A stretch of 64,000 bases of DNA, from NCBI GenBank assembly GCA_018296165.2, contig JACKQL020000033.1, positions 186,001 through 250,000 on the forward strand, in the 5' to 3' direction. The translations under genes and the position numbers were made by a program. The notes under the pieces are model-generated. The model made no database searches and was not told the origin of the DNA. It saw nothing but the letters and a program-made list of their open reading frames with translations. This document shows positions 55,065 to 64,000 of this stretch, piece after piece. Source of the DNA: Termitomyces sp. T153. Taxonomy: Eukaryota > Basidiomycota > Agaricomycetes > Agaricales > Lyophyllaceae. Every line of letters starts with the position of its first letter. The first letter of the stretch is position 1.

Positions 55065-55534
55065 TGTTAGGTGGTCCTGATAGGTAACTCCAACTCTATC
55101 TGGCCTTAGTCATAAGAACAGCATCATCTCTAGCATTACCAACTAACTGGCTGCCATGCCCCTTCACCCTTTAGATAAAAGTAGTCAGCCCTTTATAGTC
55201 ATTGGACTCTATTTCCCCTTTTGATGTATTGTTAGTCATTACTGCTTAGCATACCTGGGCTGCTTATTACATATAGCATTAATTGTATCATAGCCACAGA
55301 TATAGTATATAAGCCAGTCAGCAGGATAAAATATCCTCTGACTGAACAATAGCAGTGTTTCCTAGTCTATAGATTGAACCAACTGTAAGAACCTCAGCAT
55401 TACTACTCATGCTTGGCTCACTATACTCACTTCTTGCCCAACTCTTAGCTGCCTTTGTGCCCTTTGACTCTTACTTGTTGCCTGTGTCTGCCTGCTCTTG
55501 CCAGGTTTATCCACAGAGCATTTGTCCTCTTACA
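55065..55534 (+). repeat. Old solo LTR of family X, copy 2
   Basis: It runs from TGTTAGGTGG to CCTCTTACA and matches 14731-15199 in full, including the AGTATATAAGCC box near 55295. No target duplication is visible (AATCC against GGGCA). Its exact removal joins two pieces of one reading frame. Confidence 0.75.
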
Positions 55535-55607
55535 GGGCAAAGCAAAAGAGCCCTCTCCTTCCCCAGTTGTAGATGAGCAAATTGCTCACTTCCTCTAGCA
55601 CCTACAT

Positions 55608-55975
55608 TGTAAGGGCAACCTCTAGGAGTGATAGCTCAGAGTCATGCAGCTAGCAGAGGAAAATCTGAAGTATATTAGCAAGTAGATGACAATACAACAG
55701 TAACTAATCACCTAGCAGAGAGGAATCCAAAGAGAACAAGTCTAAGGATTCCCACTGCTCAGTGCAGTGCATCAGTGGGTGGCAGAGGCATGGGAATGGC
55801 TGTACAGAAGACTAGAGCTACTCTTAACTCTAAAAAAGTGATCAATGAGGCAATTTGGAGAGTCCCACAGGTCTCCAGAGATCTCTGGAGGTCTGGAGCA
55901 AGCCCCAGAGATGTCAAGCAAGCTGCAGAGGCATTGGAACAAGCTGCAGAGGTTGGAAATGGAAGTCCCCTGACA
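55608..55975 (-). repeat. G5 3' LTR, 368 bp
   Basis: In plus orientation it runs TGTAAGGGCAACC...GTCCCCTGACA. It aligns over its full length with 61257-61624, differing mainly by transitions. Confidence 0.9.
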
Positions 55976-55984
55976 TCACCCCCC

Positions 55985-57500
55985 TTCTAGCATGCAGCAT
56001 CTTAACATGTGGGGTAGAAAAAGTTCTGGATTGCCTGGCCCACTGGGGAGATGGGATAGATTCCTTGGATGGCATGCAGTGGATCTGGGTGCTTATGATA
56101 GAACTCCCTGATAAGCCCTGGGGCATGCACATTTTCTTGTGGTTCCCAGAAAATGTCCTCAATTCTATAACCTTTCCACTTCACCTTGTACTATAGCCAT
56201 TGCTGGAATAGACAACTATCCAGAATATCCTCCACTCCATACTCCTTGTTGTTGTTGACCACCACTGGAGGTGGTGGGGGTGGCAGACATTGCCCTGGAA
56301 TAGGGTCTTTTGGGGCCAGAGACAACTTGACCACATTGAACACTGGATGGAGCTGGTGCATTCCTGTGAGGAGCTGGAGCCAATAGGCTAGGAGCCCTAC
56401 CTGTTATTCCACTGTAAAAAGTCCCAGTTGGTGGTGCAAGAGCTTTTTTGATGGTTGGGTAGTTGTAATATTGGAGGCATCTGGGTAGACTTGATCTCAG
56501 GGCTGGTATTTGGGCACTGGAGTCCTTTCACAATTGTAATATTGCGCCATGTCATCCTTTGCCTTTGCAAGAGCTATCCGAGCCTCCTTCTGTGACTTTT
56601 TCATCTAGTCCACAAACTTGTTTACTGCTTCATTCTCTGAGGGCTGGGCCCAGGGTTCAAAACCCATGTGTGGGTGCTATCCAGTATCAAAAAAGAAGGA
56701 GACTTGGGTGGATACATGGACATGGTTGTTGTACTGGAATTCCCCATTAGTGAGGAGTTCATCCCAATCATCCTGGCATTCATTGCAGAAGAGGTGGAGG
56801 TACTGCTCCAACTCCTGATTTATGTGTTCAGTCTGGCTTTTGGACTGTAGGTGGTAGGCAGTGGAGGTGGTGGAGCTTTATGCTGAGTAGTCAGTAGAGC
56901 TCCCTGGTGAAGTCTGCTATGAACTGCAGACCCCAATTAGAGACATTGGCATTGGAGAGGCCATGGAGTTTCCAGACATTTCTCTGTTACAGGTTCATGG
57001 TGCTCATGGCAGAGCAGGTGGTGTGAGTTGGGATGAAGTGTGCTTGTTTGCCATACAGGTCCACTACTACCATGACAGTGTTATAACTGTGAGTGTTGGA
57101 GAGTTCTACAATGAAGTCCACAGAGGCAGCACTCCATCACTTCATGGGGATGAGTCGAGGGTGTAGCTGTCCAGAGGGGAGGCAGTGCTGAGGCTTGTTC
57201 TGGAGGCAGAGGTCACATGTACTAGTATAGGACCCAATATACCAGGACATCTAGGGCCACCAGTAATTCCATGAAACCAGCTCTAGCATTTTCCATTATC
57301 TGGAGTGCCCAGTGATCTGGGAGTTATGGTGTTGCTCTACAATTCTCCAGCAGAGCTCCAGAACATTGGGCACATAGATACAAACTTAAAAAGTTAAGAT
57401 TCTGTTTTAAAGGGCCCATTTGTCTGCATGGACCAATTTGTCACCCATGGTATGTCCTGATTTCAATGCCCTGGCTGCCTAAGCAACAAGTTCCTCCTAC
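55985..57500 (-). pseudogene. G5 integrase and chromodomain
   Basis: The chromodomain is at 56184-56090 (MKWKGYRIEDIFWEPQENVH, LIREFYHKHPDP). Upstream on the minus strand are broken integrase pieces from about 57500, including the C-terminal stretch near 56560-56330. The catalytic triad cannot be read as a whole because of stops and frame changes. Confidence 0.65.
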
Positions 57501-57699
57501 TGACCATCCCAGTTACCCTGCCAAATGTCCCAGAGGATGTCTACCTCCACTTCCTCAACAGCTAGACCTTTTATAGCTTGGATTGCAAACATTTGGGCTA
57601 GAGGAGCATGATGTTGCTATTGTCCTCCCCTCCAGTGCCATGGTCCACTCTCCAGGACAGAGCATCTGGTTTTCCCATGCTATGGCCAGGCTTGTGGTG

Positions 57700-58140
57700 C
57701 AGTGAGAAGTTGAAGTTGGCTAGGTAGAGGGACTATCAGGCTTGTTGGTGATTGACTTTCTTGGCTGTCTGAAAGTACTCAAGATTCTTGTGGTCAGTCC
57801 AGACCTTAAATTTATGCCATGCACCTTTTAGGAAATGCCACCATTCCTCAAACGACCAGATTATAGCCAGCATCTCCTTGTTGTGGATATCATAGTTATG
57901 CTCTACTGTGTTCAGGCTCTTGGAGTAGAAGGCCACTGGATGCCACTTTCCATCTTCTGGGGACTATTGCAAGAAAACTGCCTTAGTGGCAAAGTTGGAG
58001 CTGTTGGCTTTGACTTAGAAGAGAGAGTTGTCATTCAGAAAGAGGAGACAGGTTCAGAGGTAACAGCATGCTTGAGAGTGCTAAAAGCCATCTGCTCTGG
58101 AGACTCTCAGCTCCATGTGACATCCTTTCCAGTGAGGTAA
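57700..58140 (-). pseudogene. G5 RNase H
   Basis: The frame at 57936-57736 reads MAFYSKSLNTVEHNYDIHNK, EMLAIIWSFEEWWHFLKGAW and HKFKVWTDHKNLEYFQTAKK, matching G3. The first strand with the catalytic Asp lies upstream near 58010 in another frame. Confidence 0.75.
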
Positions 58141-58149
58141 AATAGTGGG

Positions 58150-58900
58150 CAGGCATGATGCAAGAAGTCCTGGATGAACATCTAGTAGAAGTTTGCAAAG
58201 CCTAGGAAGGCCTGCACCTCCTTCTTATTCTTGGGCTCTGACCATTCCACAACACCCACCACTTTCACCAGATCCATCTCTGCCATTCCATGTGAGATGA
58301 TCAGGCCCTGATACGTGATCCAGGTCTGTTCAAACTCACACTTCTCTGGTTTGAGGTATAGCTGGTGCTGGCAGAGAAGTTCCAAAATGAGGTGCATGAT
58401 CTGGTGGTGCTCTTCCAGTGTTTTGGTGTAGATGAGGATGTTGTTGAAGTATATGCACACTACACCTTCAGCAATGAGGTCTTAGAAGATATCATTCATC
58501 ATTGTCTGTAAGGTGGCTGGGCTATTAGTGAGTCCAAAGAACATGACAAGAGGTTTGAACAATCTCCAATTGGTCTAGAAGGCAGCCTTCCACTTGTCTC
58601 CCTCCTAGATGCACATGTTGTTGTAGCCCCACTGGACATCCAGTTTGGTGAAGTACTGCACACCCTGGAGGTTGTTGATTAGCTCAGAGATGAGGGGGAG
58701 GGGGTAGTGGTTCTTCATGGTCATGGCATTGAGAACCTGATAGTCCTGAACCAGTTGGAGCAAGCCATCTTTCTTCTAGATGAAGAAGACCAGAGAAGCC
58801 ATTGGAGATTTTGAAGGGCATATGCAACTAGAGTCTAGGTTCTCTTGCAGGAAGGCATTAAGCTTGTCCTGCTCCTTGGGCACTAGTGGGTAGACCTTAC
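58150..58900 (-). pseudogene. G5 reverse transcriptase, catalytic box changed to YFNN
   Basis: Segments along the minus strand match G1 (the region of VLNAMTMKNHYPLPLISEL near 58740, FTKLDVQWGYNN near 58640). The box reads MCIYFNNILIYTKTLEEHHQ at 58460-58402, so both catalytic aspartates are now asparagine. The frame ends with EVQAFLGFANFY at 58182. Confidence 0.8.
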
Positions 58901-59399
58901 AGCTGGAAAGTGCAGAGTCTGGCAATAGTTCAATGGCATGGTCCCACTACTTGCACTCTGGGAGCAAGTTGAACAAGACCTTAGAGAACACATCCTCAAA
59001 TGCATGTAGGTAGGGTGGTATGATGTCCTGGAACTTCTGGGGCACAGGATTAGCAGCAAACACCTGAGCCAGTTGCTGGGATCTGGTCTGGCTCACCCAA
59101 ATCTCCATGGTAGAGAGTGGCAAATATAAGGTGGTTCCATAAATCCAGTCCCCCACCTCTACTGCTTTGTCCAGGAAGTCCAGGTTGAATGTGCCTCCAA
59201 ACTCCCCTCCACATTCCTCCTCTGGGGCTCCGCCACTACTCTGGTTATCCTCATAGAGGGCCTCTCTATGGAAGAATGCCAGGGGCAGGGAATGCAGAAA
59301 GTCTAGGTTGAAGAAGGGGAAAGGGCTAGCAGAGCATGCACAGATGGCTGTGTGCTTTTGAACTTGAGCCCAGCATTCTTCCTTGGTCTCCATGGTGCA

Positions 59400-60040
59400 G
59401 GTGGAGCACCTCTAAGGGCACTGGCTCATTGTTACCTCACCTTTTGCCCAATCTACTTTGGGATTGTTCTCCTAAAGCCATATGAAACCAAGAATCATGT
59501 CCTGTTTGCCCAAATTGGTGATGGCAAAGACTGCACACTCCACATGGTTTTGATAGTGGATGACAAGGTCAACCACAGAGCTGATAGCACCTGATTCATT
59601 AGGCATTCCATCAATGTTAAGACTGGAATGGGCTTAGGAAGTGGCTGCATGGTCAGGCTGTAGTGCTTGACAAACTCCAAGTCCAGAAACAGTCTCATTG
59701 CTCTGCTATCTAGAAGAGCAGTGACTCTACAAGCTTGCTGGGTGTCCATAGTTTTGATCTCTATGTCAAGGCACAGGGAGCTGGTGAATGGGCTTGAAGC
59801 CACCATGTACTGTTGGGGCATTTGGTGTGCCCAGGCAGAGTAGTGTCAGCAGACCTTAGCTAGTGTCAGGGGACTTGACTGGGGCTCTGGAGTTGGTATT
59901 TGTATGTCTGGAGGGGGATGTTGAGGTTCTTCTGTCTTAGAATGAGGGGCATCAGAAAGGGTAATTTCATTTTCTAGCAACGGACATAAGAACCTGTTAG
60001 TACCCAGCAATGGAGGCATACACCTCATCCACTGCTTGAC
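59400..60040 (-). pseudogene. G5 protease region
   Basis: It continues from the -1 frame after gag (VKQWMRCMPPLLGTNR at 60040-59990). The active-site segment reads VTALLDSRAMRLFLDLEFVK at 59735-59680, with the Gly of DSG changed to Arg. A Cys-rich segment follows near 59410-59360. Confidence 0.7.
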
Positions 60041-60048
60041 TAAAAATC
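60041..60048 (-). promoter_or_regulatory. G5 putative -1 frameshift site
   Basis: On the minus strand gag ends GAG GAT TTT TAG and the -1 frame continues into VKQWMRCMPPL. The GATTTTTA octamer matches the other copies although the stop here is TAG. Confidence 0.55.
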
Positions 60049-61210
60049 CTCCTCCACTTCTGAGGGTGATGTGCAAGTGCTGATTCTCTGTTGCCAGATG
60101 AGTTGATGAGTCAACTCTGGCATCAACTCATCTAGCAACAGAGGTCTTGCAATGTTCTTTGCAGCCAACAGTTGCAGGAGGAGCTCCTTCTGCTCTGCTG
60201 TAGAGAGGTAACGTACCTCCAAACTCAAGAAGCAGTGTTGTGCAAAGTGCCCAGGCTTCTGACATCTCTGGCACAATAGTGGCACAGTGCAGAGCTGTTG
60301 GGCTGTGTCCACATCCACAGGGATGCCCAACAGCAGGAGACACAGCATGGGGCTGTCTGGAGTGGGAGCAGGCATTGGGCAAGCAGGTGCAGGGTACCAG
60401 AGGCTGGTGACTAGCACAGAGCACTGCATGGGATGCATGCAGCAGAGCTCCCACCAAATGTCCATGAGCTGCCACTGATCCTGGGCTACCTTATACCATG
60501 AAGCAATCCTCTCATTATCTGGGTGGTCCTCAGCAAGGTTGTTAATGTGTTTATTGCTCCCTGTCATGTAACATCAAGGCAGCAGTTTTGGTGGGGTTGA
60601 GTGGGAGAAACTCTGCCTAGAAGTCCTTCTCAAAGGTGGCCCAGTCCAAGAAACTTTCATAACCTTGGAGGCACCTGAAAACTTGCAACATGTAGGTGGA
60701 GGTACATCTGGCCTTCATGTATAATAATACTCAGGCTATCTTCAGTGCATCAAAGTCAAAGGCATTCCTGCTGAGGTGGATGTAGGTGAGGCAGGATTGG
60801 AGGAAGCATTCTCTGCTGGAGCAAGCACCATTGTATGCATCTGGGAGTGTGGGGCACAGAATCTGCAGTCATAGAGTCAGCAGAGCTGTAAAAGCAAGTA
60901 TAGGGGCAGTTGGGATTGGTTCTGTGACTGGGAGACATGCAGAGATAGGGGGTAGGCACTTAAGCAATGCCTGGAGTGATTGGGAGATGTAGTCTGTGGT
61001 ATGATGGAGAGTAGAGAGTTTGGTTGTGTGGTGGATGAGGGATGATTGTATTAGTTGCACCTGGTTTTCTGGGTATAGCAGGCAGGTCCAGGCTTTGTCC
61101 TGTGGAGTCAGAGCCTCTGAGGGGGTATCTGAGTTGGCATGCTGCAACATAGAACTCTGCAATGCTTGATCCTGGTGGGGAAGCAACAAATAGAGGCTTG
61201 GAGGTTCCAT
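60049..61210 (-). pseudogene. G5 gag
   Basis: The N-terminal frame is 61210-60869 and the C-terminal frame 60567-60040. The latter holds WYKVAQDQWQLMDIW and an intact knuckle CQRCQKPGHFAQHC (CX2CX4HX4C). The middle capsid part (about 60870-60570) is in broken frames. The knuckle copy lacks the extra codon that is TGA in three sister copies. Confidence 0.75.
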
Positions 61211-61256
61211 GCAGCTATGGGAGGCTTCCAGACCAGTCTTTGGAGACTTGTTCTGC

Positions 61257-61624
61257 TGTAAGGGTGACCTTTAGGAGCCACAGCTCAGAGTCATGCAGCT
61301 AGCAGAGAGGAATCCAAAGTATATTAGTAAGTAGACAACAATACAACAGTAACTAATCACCTAGTAGAGGGGAATCCAAAGAGAACAAGTCTAAGGATTC
61401 CTGCTGCTCAGTGCAGCACATCAGTGGGCAGCAGAGGTGTGGGAATGGCTGTACAGAAGACTGGAGCTACTCCTAACCCTACAAAAGTGATTGATGAGGT
61501 AATACAGAAAGTCCCATGGGTCTCTAAAGATCTCCAGAGGTCTGGAGTGAGCCCTGGAGATGTTGAGTGAGCTGCAGAGGCATTGGAACAAGCCATGGAG
61601 GTCAGAAATGGAAGTCCCCTGACA
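61257..61624 (-). repeat. G5 5' LTR, 368 bp
   Basis: In plus orientation it runs TGTAAGGGTGACC...GTCCCCTGACA. It is followed on the minus-strand side by GCAGAACAAGTCTCC, as in G6 and G7. Confidence 0.9.
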
Positions 61625-61628
61625 ACAT

Positions 61629-61963
61629 GATGTTAAAGCTGACATTCTCAATAACCCTATAGTGCAGCTTGAACTTTCTCAAGTTCTGAACAAACTTAAT
61701 GTTAGTCATAACCAGAGAAATGAGGCCTGATTAACCTCCTCCAATTAGCACTGGGGAAGGGAAAGTGTGTGGCATCTCCTCCTCAGCTTTCAGACAAAGA
61801 AAAGGCTCATACAAATCCTCAACTCAGAGGACACTGCCAGTGCTTTATACTGACCAAGTACTTGCTGGCAAGGACCAGCTGATGGACAAGTGCCCAGACT
61901 TTGGGGTACTCCAGGCCACAGCTAGATCCTTGAGACTAGTAAGGCTGGCTCTATGGAGCCAGC
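61629..61963 (+). pseudogene. Decayed ORF, right part (continues 54319-55607)
   Basis: Directly after the ACAT duplication the frame reads DVKADILNNPIVQLELSQVL and NKLNVSHNQRNEA, then TGA at about 61728. It is in frame with VVDEQIAHFL at 55535-55607. Sequence after 61740 has other open frames without known domains and ends at the LTR of G7. Confidence 0.55.
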
Positions 61964-62403
61964 TGTCAGGGGATGTCTCACTTGTTTCCCCTTCTACTCC
62001 TCCAGTTCTTGTCAGATTTGCTCCATTATAGTTTTCATTTATTCTCCTTCCTTTTCCCTATCTATTGGTCCTAGTTTCAGCCCTCAGGCTGCACCAGTTC
62101 TCTGTCAATAATTCAGACAAGTGTGGCCCTTTGACACTGCCACTGGCTTATGTAACTGCTGACCAATTGCTGACACATCACTTGTGTCTTTTTTCTCTGT
62201 CATACTGTACAGTTGTTTCTCATGCTTCTGAAGCCTCTGAAGCATCACACCTGGCCTAGGGAATCCCCAGACTTGTTCTCTTTGGATTTCCCTTTGCCAG
62301 GTGAGTAGTTATCTCAGTAGACACTGTACAGTACTAAATAGACTTTGGATTTCCCTTTGCCAGCTGTGTGATTGAGCCCCAGCCTCCAGAGGTCACCCTT
62401 ACA
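61964..62403 (+). repeat. G7 5' LTR, 440 bp
   Basis: It runs from TGTCAGGGGATG to GTCACCCTTACA. Two copies of CTTTGGATTTCCCTTTGCCAG lie at about 62280 and 62344, as in the other LTRs. Confidence 0.85.
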
Positions 62404-62519
62404 GCAGAACAAGTCTCCAGATTTGGTCTGGGAGCCCCCTCTTTGGTTACTTGAGCTTCTACTTGGTTCCTCAAAAAGTCTCTCCCCCACCAGTGTCTTA
62501 GTGCCCCTGTGCTCTTCCT

Positions 62520-63830
62520 ATGACCCAGCCAACCCCTCCAGCACCTCCCCCTGACGCTTCAAGCCCCCAGGATGATGCCTGGAGTCATTTACTGTCCCTG
62601 AAAACACAGGTTCAACTTACCCAAGCCTCCCTTACTTCCCACACGGCTGAACTCACTGGACTCCATCAAACTACTGAAGCAGTGTCCCTTTCTCTACAAG
62701 CCCTTCTGGAACGTCTCCCCCTTGCTCCTACCACTCCTTTGATGCCCCCAGCAGATGCAGAACGGTTTGTGTCTGCACCTAGCTCAGGCTTGCTGGCTCC
62801 AGCTGCTGCAGAACGGTTTGTGTCTGCATCTGGCTTAGGCCTTTCAGCTCCTTGTTCCAAACTCCCTTGTCCTGCACTCCCTGATGTATACAATGGAGAT
62901 TGTAAGGCTGGAGAACATTTCCTCCAGTCCTGCATTACCTATATCCAGCTGAGTGGTGAAGCCTTTACCTCGGATGCCTTGAAAATTGCCTGGGTCCTCT
63001 CCTACATGAAGGCTGGTCGAGCCTCAACTTATGCACTGCATATCTTCCAACGCCCAGGAGGAGTGGAGAGTTTCTCTAGCTGGACAGAGTTTGAGAAGGA
63101 GTTCCAAGCAGAGTTCTTCCCCCTTGACCCAGCCAAAACTGCAGCACTTTCCCTTTGAGACCAAACTCAGTATGGTCAAGGAAAGTGGTCACTTGATGAG
63201 TACATTGACTCCTTTCATGCCTTAGTTGAACAGGCTGGATATCCGGATGGTCTACAACTCTGCCTAACCTTCCATGATGGACTCCACCCCTCTCTCAGGG
63301 ATCGTATAGACAGCATGGCAGAAGGGCGCCCAGATGATGAGCAGGTCGATACCTGGTACAAGGTGGCATGTGAGCAGTGGCAGCTCATGGAACTGCAACG
63401 TGAGCTGCAGCGGATGCAACCCCCAACCTTTCCTTTTTCTCGTGGAGGGTTCACCTCCAGAGCTCTCTCTTCTGCACCTGCACCAGCATCCTCACGACCA
63501 GGTGCAGCTCCTTCCTTCATGCCTCATGCTGCTCCCCTGCACTCCTTACTCCAAGGAGTCCCAATGGATGTTGATGCTTCCTGACAGCAGTCCACCACCC
63601 CCTTGCTGTGTCGACGCTGTGGGAAGGCAGGTCATTTTGCCCGTTACTGTCCTCAAGGGCTAGAAGTTTGCTACTTGTCAGCATCAGAGCAAGAAGAGCT
63701 GCTCATCCAACTCCTTGCAGCCCGGGATGCCACAGGAACTCCCTCTCCAGATGCACCTATAGCTGTCCATCCTGAGGAAGTGGCCAATGGATTGGAGGAG
63801 GTTCCTACAGAGTCTGAGGATTTTTAAAAG
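62520..63830 (+). pseudogene. G7 gag, two in-frame TGA codons
   Basis: The frame opens at MTQPTPPAPPPDASSPQDDA and contains an internal duplication (AERFVSAPSSGL and AERFVSASGLGL). The capsid segment follows (LPDVYNGDCKAGEHFLQSC, TEFEKEFQAEFFPLDPAKT). A TGA at 63156 precedes DQTQYGQG, and a second TGA at 63582 precedes QQSTTPLLCRRC; both fit an ancestral CGA. The CCHC knuckle CRRCGKAGHFARYC is intact. Gag ends with GAGGATTTTTAA at 63816-63827. If both TGA codons were sense, the protein would be about 435 residues. Confidence 0.8.
63819..63826 (+). promoter_or_regulatory. G7 putative -1 frameshift site
   Basis: The last gag codons are GAG GAT TTT TAA. The -1 frame is open past the stop and reads LKGQWMTSMPPLPSTNHF, the same pol start seen in the sister copies. 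Confidence 0.6.
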
Positions 63831-64000
63831 GGCAATGGATGACCAGTATGCCCCCATTGCCCAGTACTAATCATTTTGCTCCCCTGTCCATAGAATCAAA
63901 TATATCCATTGCCATTGTTGATACTATGCCTGAAACAATAAGCCCCTCCTCAGACATACAAACTCCCCCTCCAGCTAAAGTCTCAGCCAGAAACACACTC
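63828..64000 (+). pseudogene. G7 pol start (protease N-terminus), truncated by window
   Basis: The -1 frame reads on through FAPLSIESNISIAIVDTMPE and ISPSSDIQTPPPAKVS to the window edge, matching the G1 frame upstream of DSGA. The active site is not included. Confidence 0.7.

Larger units (their letters stand above)
55608..61624 (-). mobile_element. Ty3/gypsy chromovirus G5, structurally complete
   Basis: The element is 6017 bp with two 368-bp LTRs and a 4-bp duplication ACAT (55604-55607 and 61625-61628). The minus-strand order is gag, protease, reverse transcriptase, RNase H, integrase, chromodomain, polypurine tract GAAGGGGGGTGA (55976-55987). Coding frames are broken throughout, the protease site reads DSRA and the reverse transcriptase box YFNN, so it cannot move itself. 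Its removal reunites a decayed host ORF in frame, confirming the boundaries. Confidence 0.9.
61964..64000 (+). mobile_element. Ty3/gypsy G7, 5' part, cut by window end
   Basis: A 440-bp LTR (61964-62403), gag and the start of protease are on the plus strand. It is the best-preserved gag in the window and retains some CpGs. The remainder lies beyond the window. Confidence 0.85.

Noticed and set aside
1..64000. Classical repeat-induced point mutation as the cause of transposon decay
   Set aside because: Loss is concentrated at CpG, and nonsense codons are mainly TGA from CGA rather than TAA/TAG from CAA/CAG, which does not fit the ascomycete CpA pattern.
1..64000. CRISPR arrays, prophage, plasmid origin or bacterial operon
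   Set aside because: No regularly spaced repeats or bacterial gene organisation occur; spliceosomal introns and LTR elements mark nuclear fungal DNA.

Overview
The window looks like nuclear DNA of a basidiomycete fungus, most likely an Agaricomycete. The evidence is many GT-AG introns of about 50-70 nt, an F-box/leucine-rich type protein, a multi-pass membrane protein of a type I associate with mushroom-forming fungi, a tRNA-Tyr with a short intron, and a heavy load of Ty1/copia, chromodomain Ty3/gypsy and LINE retroelements. There are no bacterial operons, CRISPR arrays or plasmid features.

Only two islands look like host DNA with normal CpG content. The island at about 20.6-30.3 kb holds a 23-exon mitochondrial 2-oxoacid dehydrogenase E1 gene (DHTKD1-like, 21165-25308, with exons of 6 nt and 3 nt), a tRNA-Tyr gene (25392-25478), a coiled-coil gene built from heptad-sized exons (25924-27664) and an F-box gene (28645-30284). 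The island at about 41.7-46.5 kb holds a membrane protein gene (43687-45072). The left edge (1-2991) also has normal CpG content but gave no confident gene.

The rest is layered transposon sequence. A copia element (C1, 2992-7961, target duplication ATTGA) splits a decayed membrane-protein gene. A gypsy fragment (G1, about 9480-14004, minus) carries a younger solo LTR (10129-11276, duplication CTCAT). A LINE (14005-17650) carries an old solo LTR. Then come a relic ORF with a Helitron-like end, and a second-family gypsy relic (19240-20560). From 32268 to 38956 there is a gypsy copy on the minus strand (G4 plus G3), interrupted by a second copy on the plus strand (G6) and containing an in-place 448-bp inversion. 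A copia element C2 (46496-53002, duplication AAGCA) carries a solo LTR in its integrase. Gypsy G5 (55608-61624, duplication ACAT) sits inside a decayed ORF whose frame is restored when G5 and a solo LTR are removed. Gypsy G7 (61964 to the window end) is cut by the window.

The transposon blocks are strongly CpG-depleted, and many of their stop codons are TGA where relatives suggest an ancestral CGA, as expected from decay of methylated CpG. The sharpest example is C1, whose left LTR keeps its CpGs while its right LTR, identical at insertion, has lost them. Five gypsy copies share a gag end of the form GATTTTTA with pol continuing in the -1 frame, which looks like a conserved frameshift site.
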